Below are positions 1-7,504 of a DNA stretch of 29,309 bases, in pieces. Position 1 is the first letter of the stretch; every line of letters begins with the position of its first letter. The stretch is from Paraglomus occultum (Eukaryota; Glomeromycota; Glomeromycetes; Paraglomerales; Paraglomeraceae). Made by a program: the position numbers and the translations under genes. The DNA is taken from NCBI GenBank assembly GCA_910592205.1, contig CAJVPJ010000309.1, positions 1 through 29,309 of the forward strand, in the 5' to 3' direction. The notes under the pieces are model-generated. The model was not told the DNA's origin. It searched no databases and was given only the letters and a program-made list of their open reading frames with translations.

Positions 1-839
1 AGATTAAAAAAACAATTGCTTCTTTGGGCTATGAAAATAGTCTTAAATACTGAATAAAAGTTGGTAATAATAATGAAGGTAATATTTTTATTTGACTGGG
101 AAAAAGAGATGAGGAAATAATTAACATAAATGGCGGCGGCGAACTTCAAATTTCTATTAATCGCAAAGATTTAGAAAATTATAGCACTGGTAGTTATAGC
201 AGAGGAGAAACAATTTTTTGGAAGGACTTAGATAATCAGCAACTCGCTAGTGAGTTATTAGAAATGAGGATAAATCCTTTTTGACATTTAGTTAATGGTG
301 GTGGAAAGAAAGGAGCCATTTCTGTTTATGACGATCACCAAGTAGGTTTTACTCAAATTCCTGACTCTAATTTAGACTTGCCAGATAAAGAAACTTATTC
401 TTATGTTGACAATAGTCTTCCTAGCAAAAATGAACCTAGCAAAATAAATGACAATCCAAGAAAAAAACCAAACAACTATTCTGAATTAGAAAACTTAAAA
501 ACTATCTTCCAAAAATTAAATATTAGAAAAATAACTTATAAAAATGATAAATTAGTAATTGAGTTTATTAATAACCACCAATCTACTTCGGTTAAAACCA
601 CTAATAACCAAGATTACCAAACTCTTAAAAAATATTGTCAGGCACATAATAAAAATGAACTGACTTCCCAAGAATTAGGGATTGGAGTTAATAATAACTC
701 TTCTGGTTCTAGTCATAACAAAACTAATAATCACCAACTGGTAATTGGCTTAGTGGCAGGAACTATTGGGGGGGTTGTTTTAGTTAGCCTTGCCTTATTC
801 TTCGCCAAAAAGAAAAAGTCCTCTCGTAAGACAAATTAA
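1..839 (+). CDS. C-terminally membrane-anchored protein of unknown function (5' end outside window)
   Basis: The frame is open from base 3, so the start lies before the window; at least 278 residues are visible. Three in-frame TGA codons (51-53, 99-101, 282-284) are read as Trp. No known domain is recognised. The visible part is polar and rich in Asn, Ser and Lys, with a Ser/Asn linker near residues 225-240. It is followed by one hydrophobic helix of about 22 residues starting 'LVIGLVAGTIGG' and a basic tail 'KKKKSSRK'. This layout (soluble part, low-complexity linker, single C-terminal helix, basic tail) recurs in three other proteins here. The stop TAA (837-839) shares the palindrome TTAA with the stop of the convergent gene. 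A TTG at 378 could be taken for a start, but the open frame continues far upstream of it. Confidence 0.75.
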
Positions 840-1372
840 GGAAATTCTCGTATCGAAAGAGTTCCATCGTTGTTTCTTGTCAATAAACGGCTCTTTCTAG
901 TGCCGTCAAAATAAACGCCATACTTAGCATTAACTATTCGCATCGCTGGGATTAATTGGTGTTTGATGGCCGACCTCATATTTTCTTCAGTATAACCCTT
1001 TTTTACCTCTGCGACACAGATAAATCTATTTTGTCCCTTGATTACTAGATCAACCCGGAGAGTGTTTTGTCCCTTGTGTCCGATTGGTATTGCGTATTCA
1101 ATGATAAACTGACTTTTAGGATAACCTTTTTGTAAAAGATATTTAATCAATCTAATTCGTTGGTATTCTTCGGTATAATTGCCCTTAGTATCATATTTTC
1201 TGGCTCGTAAAATACCACGAATAGGGCAAATTAAAAGACCTTTATCACTCCTTTTTTCTTTAACTTCTTCTTTTTCCCAAATTATAAAAATAATAAAGAT
1301 TAAAAGAAGCAGCAATATTACTATTCCAATAATCACTCCTCAGTTTTCTTGAAAAAGATTTTTCCAATTCAT
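836..1372 (-). CDS. Membrane-tethered PD-(D/E)XK nuclease-like protein (HSDR_N-type fold)
   Basis: 178 aa from ATG at 1372; an internal GTG at 1336 would drop 12 residues including a TGA-coded Trp. Residues 13-31 form a very hydrophobic N-terminal helix followed by a charged stretch, so the domain is probably anchored with its bulk in the cytosol. The remainder fits the restriction-endonuclease-like core: Glu around 68-69 in 'TEEYQRIR', then 'RVDLVI' (Asp108), 'VAEVKKG' (Glu122, Lys124) and a downstream Gln139 in 'KHQL'. This is the E..D..ExK..Q order seen in type I restriction R-subunit N-terminal domains and related stand-alone nucleases. No helicase domain is attached. It is the last gene of the der-tyrS operon, 62 bases after tyrS, and its stop overlaps that of the convergent gene. 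Nuclease family assignment is by motif only; substrate unknown. Confidence 0.6.
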
Positions 1373-1434
1373 ATTAAATGTTTTTGACTTTTGCTATATA
1401 GGTGTGCTATTGTAGAAAACTTTTCTCACGTTTA

Positions 1435-2580
1435 TTAAGTTTGGAGGTTAGAAGGAAGGTTTTTTATTATTTCACTGTAATTAAGTCAATGAATTAATTC
1501 ATATAAAATCCTTTGTAATATTCTTAATTTAGGAGGATTGTTTAATTTTATCAATTCTTCAATTTGTTCTTCTTTCAAAAAAGTAAATTGCTTGATATAA
1601 ATTTTCGCCTGCTCGTCGGACATATTACGCCAAAAATCGTAAAAATCTTTTTTTTCGCTGTTGAGCCATAAAATCTTTTTGCCACTTTCACTTTTAGAAA
1701 ATTTTTTGCCTTCTTTATCAGTCAACAAGTTAAAAGTAAAAGCAAAAGATTTATTTTTTTTTTCGTTAGCAAATTCCTCCTCAGGATAAAAATTACTAAT
1801 TAACTTTAGGCCAGTAGTCAGATTTCCCCACTGGTCGCTGCCACCTAATTGTCCGTGACAGTGGTAATTTTCGTACAAATAGTAAAAGTCATAAGCCTGA
1901 ATAAGGGGATAACTAAACTCTAAAAAAGAGAGTCCATCGCCAATTCTTTTTTTGATAGTTTCTTTACTTGACAAGTAAGCAATGGTTAAATATTTTCCAG
2001 TTTGGCGTAAAAAATCGATGAAGTTTATCTTTTCTAATCAATCTTTATTATTTAAAATTCGAAAGTTAGTGTTTTCTTTTAAGGGTCAGACATATTGTAA
2101 ATATTCCTCTCATTGCTTTTCTTTGTTATCAGTTGGGTTTATTTTTAATATTCGGTAAATATTGTTTAATAACTCAGGATTGTCCTGATAAAATTGCTCT
2201 AAAGGAGAAAAGTCAACTCTTTCTATTTTTTGAGGCTTGATTAATATTTTTTCTAACTGTGATTTTATTTTGGCGTGGTAGTTTTCAATTTGCTTTTCTT
2301 CTAATAAAGGGCGTTCTTTATCTTTATCACTCGGGTCTCCAATTTTGCTGGTGGCTCCACCCAAAACTAGTAATATTTTAAAGCCTTCCTTAGCAAAACG
2401 AACGGTTTGAAAATATAAAAATAAGTGTCCGATATGTAATTTTTCGCTTGTGCAGTCTATTCCTAAGTAAATCACCTTCTCCTCTGGTCTTAGTAGGTAA
2501 AAATTATCTAGATTGGCGTAGTTAGCAATTATTCCTCTTTGTTGTAAATCTTGAAAAAAAGTTTTGGGACTATCCGACAT
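1435..2580 (-). CDS. tyrS: Tyrosyl-tRNA synthetase lacking the C-terminal S4 domain
   Basis: 381 aa. It charges tRNA-Tyr with tyrosine in the cytosol. The class I signature 'HIGH' lies in 'TSEKLHIGHLF' (about residues 45-52), the tyrosine-pocket motif 'GGSDQWGN' near 246-253, and the KMSKS loop as 'KFSKS' at 293-297. TGA codons (2110, 2089 region, 2038 region, 1486) encode Trp; the one in 'NNKDW' matches a conserved Trp of bacterial TyrRS. There is an insertion of roughly 50 residues between 'GDPSD' and 'NKDW'. The frame ends about 80 residues after KFSKS, where typical bacterial enzymes still have an S4 RNA-binding domain of about 90 residues. Only 62 bases separate the stop from the next gene, so the domain is truly absent here. 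It follows the 33-aa CxxC peptide by 21 bases in the same operon. Confidence 0.92.
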
Positions 2581-2601
2581 ATTATTTATTTTTTTAATTG
2601 T

Positions 2602-2703
2602 TTATATCCCTCCAATACTAGCCAAAATTTTCTCTCAATCTAATTCTTTAACTTTTATTTCTTTGTCCTTTTCCATATCTTTTTGGCAGTAATTACATTT
2701 CAT
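2602..2703 (-). CDS. 33-residue CxxC peptide
   Basis: A short frame, ATG at 2703 and TAA at 2602-2604, lying 8 bases after the der stop and 21 bases before the tyrS start, all on one strand. The product begins 'MKCNYCQKDMEK' with one CxxC pair, is highly charged, contains one TGA-coded Trp ('ELDWEK') and ends 'LASIGGI'. One CxxC pair is half of a zinc ribbon, so metal binding would need a dimer or a partner. Support is position (it fills an otherwise empty operon gap) and a sensible N-terminus. It could be non-coding; no function is assigned. Confidence 0.4.
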
Positions 2704-2711
2704 AACGTAAT

Positions 2712-4001
2712 TTATTCACTCTTTTTTAATACTACTTTAATCGGTAAGTATTCTAAGCCTAAATTTTTCCGTAAGTAATTAGTCATGTATCTTTGATAAG
2801 AAAAATGAGCCCATTGAGGATTGTTAACAAAAAAAATGAAAGTTTGAGTTAGACCGGGTTCCTGTTTCGCAAAATAGATTTTTAATTTATTGCCCTTAAA
2901 ATATTTAGGCGGATTATTAATTAACATTTTTGCTACTATTTCTGCCAGTTCCTTTTTAGAAAGTTTTTTTTGGGATTGTTCCAGCATTTTTTCTAAAATT
3001 TTTAGTAATGACTTTAACCCTAACCCCTTTAAGGCCGAGATATAAATTATTGGCACATAACTTAGTGATTTTAGCCGTCTTTTTATTTCTTCTTTTAATT
3101 CCTCTCTCTCTTCTAGTAAATCACATTTGTTAATAATTATAATCAATGGTTTATTATGTTTTTCCCCTAAATTAACTATTTGGAGGATTTGTTTAGTCAA
3201 AGGTAGAGTGGCGTCAATCACTGCTCAGGCTAAATCACATTTTCTCCAAATGTTTTCTTTTAATTTCTGTTCTTTGGTAATGCCAGCGGTGTCGACCAGT
3301 TCAAAGTCAATTCTTTTTGCTTCGCCGAAACTTTGTTTTCAATTCCAATTGCTAATTACTGGTTCTTGGGTAGTGCCGGCAATTGGGGTAGCCAAGGAAC
3401 GATTTTCTCGCAATAAATAATTCATGAGGGTGGATTTGCCCGAATTAGGTGGACCAAAAATGAGTAATTTTAGTTCTTTTTCTTTGTGGTCGGCATTTTT
3501 CTCACCGGAGGAGTGAGGTAAAAGAGTAGTTATTTGCTTGCTTAACTCGCCAAGGTTGGTTCCTTTTAAGGCTGAAATAGTTAAAAAATATTTCGGTCAG
3601 AGAAGTTGATAGTCATAAAAATCATTTTCGCTCACTAAATCTGTCTTGTTAAATATTAAAATTTGCGGAGCCTGAAATTTTTTTAAATATCTTTTTAACA
3701 ATAGTTCTTCTTCGCTTATTTTATCAATTATCCAGCAAATTAAATCACTAGTCTTTAACAAATCTTCAGTTTGGGTTTTAATCCCTTTTTCTATTTCCGT
3801 CTTGGGAGAAAGAATAAACGCTGGCGTATCAATTAGTCGGTAAGTTTTATCCTGGATTTGAATTAAGTCTTCAGTGTAGTTAATCACTGGATTTGGTTTA
3901 ATATTGGTTTTTCTTTTATTAGAAGAATAAAGTTTTACTAATTGCTGAAAAAGAGTGGTTTTTCCCACCTCTTTATTTCCTATTATGACAATTGCTTTCA
4001 T
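2712..4001 (-). CDS. der: GTPase Der (EngA), 50S ribosome assembly factor
   Basis: 429 aa, close to the usual ~436. Der is a tandem-GTPase factor for maturation of the large ribosomal subunit. First G domain: G1 'GNKEVGKT' at residues 8-15, G3 'DTPA', G4 'NKTD'. Second G domain: G1 'GPPNSGKST', G3 'DTAG', G4 'NKCD', then 'SALKG'. The C-terminal KH-like domain follows, with 'NNPPKYFKGNKLKIYFAKQ' and 'GLEYLPIKVVLK'. Several TGA codons between 3222 and 3600 are read as Trp. I prefer ATG at 4001, directly before the first strand 'MKAIVIIG', over GTG at 4019. It is first in an operon with the CxxC peptide, tyrS and the nuclease, and is divergent from rpsJ with 91 bases between. Confidence 0.93.
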
Positions 4002-4092
4002 GAAAAAATTATTCTTCACTAATAATATAGTTTTGAGTCATTGTTAAAAAGAAAAAACCTAAAATATTAATATATCTCAATTTAGATTTATA

Positions 4093-4416
4093 ATGGCAGT
4101 AAAAATTAATAGTCAAATAAAAATTACCGTTTATGGTTATGACGTAGCAACTACTGAAGAAGCCACGCGGCTGGTTAGTGAAAAACTTTCTCAACTCAAA
4201 TTAAAATTCAGTGGTCCCATGCCTTTTCCAACCAAAAGGGTGCTCCGCTCAGTACCTATTTCTCCTCACAAACATAAGGATTCGCAAGAACAATTTGTTC
4301 GAGAAATTCACCAGCGAGTAATTCACATTGCTAAGATTTCTCCAAGTGACTTAGAATCCCTCGAAAAGTTAAAGGTTCCTAACACTGCCCACCTGGAAGT
4401 AGAAACTTCTCTTTAA
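4093..4416 (+). CDS. rpsJ: 30S ribosomal protein S10
   Basis: 107 aa, normal for S10, which sits in the 30S head and also serves with NusB in antitermination. Recognised by 'GPMPFPTKR', 'SPHKHKDSQEQFV' and 'NTAHLEVE'. In most bacteria rpsJ opens the S10 operon with rplC, rplD and others; here none of them follows and the next gene (rpmB) is convergent, so rpsJ stands alone. A TATAAT-like hexamer (4089-4094) overlaps the ATG and no Shine-Dalgarno is visible. The TAA (4414-4416) shares the four bases TTAA with the rpmB stop. Confidence 0.96.
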   Translation: MAVKINSQIKITVYGYDVATTEEATRLVSEKLSQLKLKFSGPMPFPTKRVLRSVPISPHKHKDSQEQFVREIHQRVIHIAKISPSDLESLEKLKVPNTAHLEVETSL

Positions 4417-4604
4417 CTTTTTAGTCTTGTTCAGTAAGTGCGGAATAACTTAGTGGGGATATAGTAGGTCTTATCTCCAATGCGAAACTTCTGGCGGTTA
4501 GTGGCAAACTTCCTGCGAGTGGCTCGCATCGAAAAGGAACGATTATTTCCGGCTAACGGTTTGTTTTTTTTACTCAGTAATTTTTTTAACTCTTGTTTTT
4601 TCAT
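4413..4604 (-). CDS. rpmB: 50S ribosomal protein L28
   Basis: 63 aa from ATG 4604 to TAA 4413-4415; a TGA-coded Trp near the end ('FRTYW') extends it past an apparent stop at 4431. The L28 signature 'GNNRSFSM' followed by 'RRKFATNRQKFRI' is clear. The N-terminal Cys-containing segment common in L28 ('RKCxxTGK') is replaced here by a Lys-rich stretch without Cys. ATG 4604 was chosen over TTG 4619. The start codon directly abuts the rny start codon on the other strand (CATATG, 4602-4607), and the stop overlaps the rpsJ stop, so the gene has no flanking intergenic DNA at all. Confidence 0.9.
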
Positions 4605-6236
4605 ATGGATTTTTCTCAATGACTAAGAGAAGGCTATGGATATTTACTCTTTTTCCTTGCCTCATTTCTTATTATATTAATTTTAGCATTTTTTAGTTAC
4701 CTCAAAAGAGTACACTGGGGCAGATTAGATTTAAAAAGGTTACTTAACAGCCAAAAAAAACAAGAGAGCAAGTTAAAAACTAGAGAAAAAAAAATAGAGA
4801 ACGATAATAAAAAATTAACCATTGAGTGAGAAAAAATTAAAGAAAAGGAAAAAAAAGTACAGCGGGAAGAGAAAAGAATAAGTGAGTTTGCTAATCAATT
4901 ATTCCGTAAAGAGGAATTGTTTACTCAGCAGTTGGCGGTGAGTTCCGAAAAGGAAAAGAGTATCAAGGCTGAGATGGAAAAGGTTAATGAAATAAAAAAA
5001 TGGGTAATGGATAAGTTGGAAAAAGCGATTCCAATGAGTAAAGAAGAGGCCAAAAAAAATCTCTTATTTCTACTAAGAGAAGAAGTGGACCAAGAATTAG
5101 AGTGATACAAGGAAGAAAAAATTAAACAAACTGAAAAAGTAGCGAAGGAAGAAAGTGCCAAGGTGATTTGTTTGGCTCTAGAAAAATGCAGTTCGGAACT
5201 AGTTTTCACCAAAACGACCGATACTTTGTGAGTAGAAAGTCCCCAAATAATTAGCAAAATAATTGGGAAAGAAGGGCGAAATATTAATGCCTTTCAACGA
5301 GTTACTGGAACCGAATTAATCATTGACCGCGAAAGTGACGAATTAAGCGTTCAGATTTCCTCTTTTAACTCTTTGCGTCGAGCCGTAGGGTTACAAACTC
5401 TCCAAACTTTAATTAAAGAAGGTAAGTTTTCCCCACTCCACATTGAAAAAATTTACCAAAAAGTAAGTTCAGAAATTAAAGAATTTATTATCAAGACTGG
5501 AACGGAGGTCTTGAAGGAATTGGAATTGAATAATGTCCATCCCGAATTAGTTAAACATTTGGGAAGACTAAAATTTCGCACAAGTTATGGGCAAAATGTT
5601 CTTGAACATTGCTTAGAAGTGGCCAAATTAGCGGGAAGTATTGCGGCTGAATTAGATTTAGACGTTCTTCTGGCTCGGCGAGTTGGCTTATTTCATGACA
5701 TTGGCAAAGCAGTGGAAGATAATGGAAGTTATTCCCATGTCCTGAGTGGTGTCAGTTTAGCCAAAAAGTGCCAGGAATCCGAAGTGGTTATTAACGCCAT
5801 TGCTTCTCATCATCGGGATTTTCCTCCTAATAATCTTTATTCTTTGATTGTTTTAGCGGCCGATAAATTGTCAGCAGCCCGTCCTGGTGCCCGCGGCTAC
5901 CAGTCAGAATCTTATATAGAAAGAATGAATAGTTTGGAAAATATTGCTAATAAGTTCCCCGGCATCAAAAAAAGTTATGCTTTTCAAGCCGGACGGGAGG
6001 TCTGAGTATTTGCTGATGCAGAAAAATTAAATGACCATAAAACCTGGGAGGTGGCCCGAAAAATCAGGGAAAAAATTAAAAAAGACATTGTTATTCCAGG
6101 TGAGGTAATCATTCATGTTGTCCGAGAAAAGAGATTTATTCAAAGATTACACCACAAAAAAGAGAAAGAAAGAATTAAGCCCCAAAAAAAAGATAATTTA
6201 CTACGAGGAGCAAAAAAAACCAAAGCAAAAGTTTAA
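4605..6236 (+). CDS. rny: Ribonuclease Y
   Basis: 543 aa. RNase Y is a membrane-bound endoribonuclease that starts mRNA decay in Firmicutes and Mollicutes. Order of parts: N-terminal helix (residues 13-32), a long charged coiled coil (about 45-210), a KH domain with 'IIGKEGRNINAF', and an HD domain with 'LFHDIGKA' (His364-Asp365) and the downstream 'ASHHRDFPP' and 'AADKLSAARPGARG' segments. TGA codons at 4620, 4827, 5103, 5229 and 6003 encode Trp. After the usual end ('IIHVVREKRF...') there is an extra basic tail of about 30 residues rich in Lys and Arg, absent from most family members. Start ATG 4605 abuts the rpmB ATG head to head. Confidence 0.95.
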
Positions 6237-6280
6237 AAAAAGTATTATAATAATTAGGAATATATTATAAATAAAATTAA

Positions 6281-6360
6281 ATATATATGAGTTAATTAAT
6301 TCCGTAAAATAGAACAAAACTTATATATATGAAGTTAACTAAGTCCAAAGCAAAAGTTTA
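6281..6360 (+). repeat. Imperfect direct repeat around the 6329 start, plus a copy of the rny 3' end
   Basis: The stretch 6281-6303 (ATATATATGAGTTAATTAAT...) reappears with few changes at 6323-6346 (ATATATATGAAGTTAACTAA...). In the first copy the ATG is followed one codon later by TAA; in the second it opens the small frame at 6329. In addition, the 16 bases CCAAAGCAAAAGTTTA at the rny stop (6220-6235) are repeated exactly at 6345-6360 in the same reading frame (KAKV). This looks like local duplication of the rny 3' end and its flank. Confidence 0.5.
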
Positions 6361-6547
6361 CAAAATAAATTCACGGGTTCTTATTCATCCCACTACTCTT
6401 TTATTCGCGATAAAAAGATTAGTAAAAAATGACTTCACACTTTCGCTCGAAAGTCTTTTGGCTAGCAAAAAGATTAGTAGCGGCTTTACCGGAAGTAAAA
6501 CAGGGCAAAGTAATATTCTAATTGGGTTATTGGTTTTTTACTGATAA
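6329..6547 (+). CDS. Small hypothetical protein
   Basis: 72 aa, ATG at 6329, with a TGA-coded Trp immediately before TAA. No family recognised. It is basic at the N-terminus ('MKLTKSKAKVYK') and hydrophobic at the C-terminus ('NILIGLLVFYW'). The first codons repeat 16 bases that end rny (6220-6235 and 6345-6360), and the 3' part (from 6511) is one arm of a 12-bp inverted repeat with sequence after the stop. The region may therefore matter more as structured RNA than as protein. Weakly supported as coding. Confidence 0.35.
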
Positions 6548-6621
6548 TCTTTGGATTTCTCAACCAGTTCCACCATTAGAATATTAAGTAAAAGAACTGG
6601 TAAACAGAGGCTAACTGTTTA
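6511..6621 (+). ncRNA. Candidate structured RNA element (interleaved stems)
   Basis: Three perfect pairings lie within 111 bases: TAATATTCTAAT (6511-6522) with ATTAGAATATTA (6575-6586), 12 bp; CCAGTTC (6564-6570) with GAACTGG (6594-6600), 7 bp; TAAACAG (6601-6607) with CTGTTTA (6615-6621), 7 bp. The second stem starts inside the loop of the first and closes outside it, the topology of an H-type pseudoknot, and the third hairpin stacks directly behind. The element spans the end of the 6329 frame and the leader of the gene at 6661. No known RNA family recognised; in AT-rich DNA part of this can be chance. Confidence 0.35.
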
Positions 6622-6660
6622 AAATAGCAGCAAAAAAATACGAATAATTTATATAATAAT

Positions 6661-6972
6661 ATGGTAAAAGAAAACATTATAATTCCCAAAGAAAATAAAG
6701 CGCAAGTAGAAGAAGTTAGATATTTAGATAATCAGGTGGAGGAGCAAAGCAAAATAACTAAATTGGCTACTTTTTTAGGAGTGTCAAGAGTTTATTGTGT
6801 CAAGGAAAAAGATGCTGGTGGCAACGGCGGTGCCGGTGCTGGTGGCGGAAGCAGTTCGGGTAGTTCAGGAGGAAACAGTGGTGGTGATTGAGAACCTAAG
6901 ATAGTTCAAGCCGAGACTCCAAAGGGTTATCCGCCTAAGGCAAAAGACCCCGAAGAGTGTAAGATTTTGTAA
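6661..6972 (+). CDS. Gly/Ser-rich small protein ending in Cys-Lys-Ile-Leu
   Basis: 103 aa, ATG 6661, TAA 6970-6972, one TGA-coded Trp at 6889. Residues 1-50 form a charged region with 'VEEVRYLDNQVEEQSKITKLATFLG'-like composition. Residues 51-76 are almost only Gly, Ser, Ala and Asn, an obvious flexible linker. The last 27 residues are Pro/Lys/Glu-rich and end in 'EECKIL'. No signal peptide or TM helix is visible. Its GC content over the linker (GGC, GGT, GCC codons) is higher than the surroundings. No family recognised. A TATAAT-like box lies 3-9 bases before the ATG; no Shine-Dalgarno. The next gene starts 17 bases after the stop. Confidence 0.6.
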
Positions 6973-6989
6973 GCAAATCCTGCAGTTCG

Positions 6990-7391
6990 ATGATTTACTA
7001 TTTGGAAGAAGAACTGAGCGAACTGCTAGTCAAAATAAAAAGAGAGAGGGTTTCGCTGCAGGAGGGTTATGACTTATATTTTAAAGCCCAGCAAAAGTAT
7101 TTAATGGTTGATGAGGAGGCAAGAACGCAAGAAATGAGTAGGTTGACTTTGAAAATATTTTTCCAAGCAGGAAAAATAAGCGAAGAATTTATTAAAAAGT
7201 GGCAGAACGGCAAAATTTCTCCTACTGATAAGGAATTAGAATTATTGAAAAAAGGTTGTAGGGAAGTTTTAGCAGCCTTTGACAATCATTTTAAGAAAGA
7301 ATTGCTTTCCTATCAAAAAAAGCCATACGACGCTCACTATGCTGAAGTAAAAGAAAAAATTAGGAAAATTAGAGGTTTGATTTATAAGTAA
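6990..7391 (+). CDS. Helical hypothetical protein
   Basis: 133 aa, ATG 6990, TAA 7389-7391. Predominantly charged amphipathic helix with no TM segment, no signal and one TGG Trp; no TGA codons. Not recognised. It follows the Gly/Ser-rich protein by 17 bases and precedes a pair of hairpins that probably end the transcript, so the two are likely cotranscribed. The Lys/Glu-rich pattern would suit a cytosolic partner-binding or coiled-coil protein, which is only a description. Confidence 0.65.
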   Translation: MIYYLEEELSELLVKIKRERVSLQEGYDLYFKAQQKYLMVDEEARTQEMSRLTLKIFFQAGKISEEFIKKWQNGKISPTDKELELLKKGCREVLAAFDNHFKKELLSYQKKPYDAHYAEVKEKIRKIRGLIYK

Positions 7392-7395
7392 GCCC

Positions 7396-7412
7396 AGGGG
7401 GCACTGCCCCCT
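7396..7412 (+). terminator. GC-rich hairpin after the 6990 gene
   Basis: AGGGGGC (7396-7402), loop ACT, GCCCCCT (7406-7412): a perfect 7-bp stem, six pairs of it G-C, strikingly GC-rich for this DNA. No T tract follows directly; a second, weaker hairpin with a T tract follows at 7425-7453. Confidence 0.5.
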
Positions 7413-7424
7413 CTTAATAATTGA

Positions 7425-7465
7425 AGTCCTAACTTGAATTATTAGGCTTTTTTCTCTTTTTTTTG
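7425..7465 (+). terminator. Probable intrinsic terminator
   Basis: CCTAA (7428-7432) pairs with TTAGG (7442-7446), extended past a bulged T by AG/CT. It is followed by TTTTTT at 7448-7453 and a further T-rich run with two C interruptions. It lies 34 bases past the end of the 6990 gene and before the next frame. Confidence 0.55.
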
Positions 7466-7504
7466 TTGACTTAAAAGCGCATTAGAAGAAAAAAATAATT
7501 TATT

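Noticed and set aside
1435-2580. tyrS, asnS, mnmE and others as frameshifted or stop-split pseudogenes
   Set aside because: Every break is a TGA in frame, often at an invariant Trp; TAA and TAG occur only at the ends.
3127-3420. + strand frame of 97 codons
   Set aside because: It lies antisense inside der, whose GTPase motifs fix the reading strand.
4009-4194. - strand frame of 61 codons before der
   Set aside because: It overlaps the rpsJ start and the der leader, has no recognisable content, and rpsJ fixes the opposite strand.
4925-5257. - strand frame of 110 codons
   Set aside because: Antisense to the coiled-coil and KH portions of rny.
6281-6621. Repeats as a CRISPR array or tmRNA/RNase P RNA
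   Set aside because: Repeats are few, imperfect and irregularly spaced, and the conserved motifs of those RNAs are missing.
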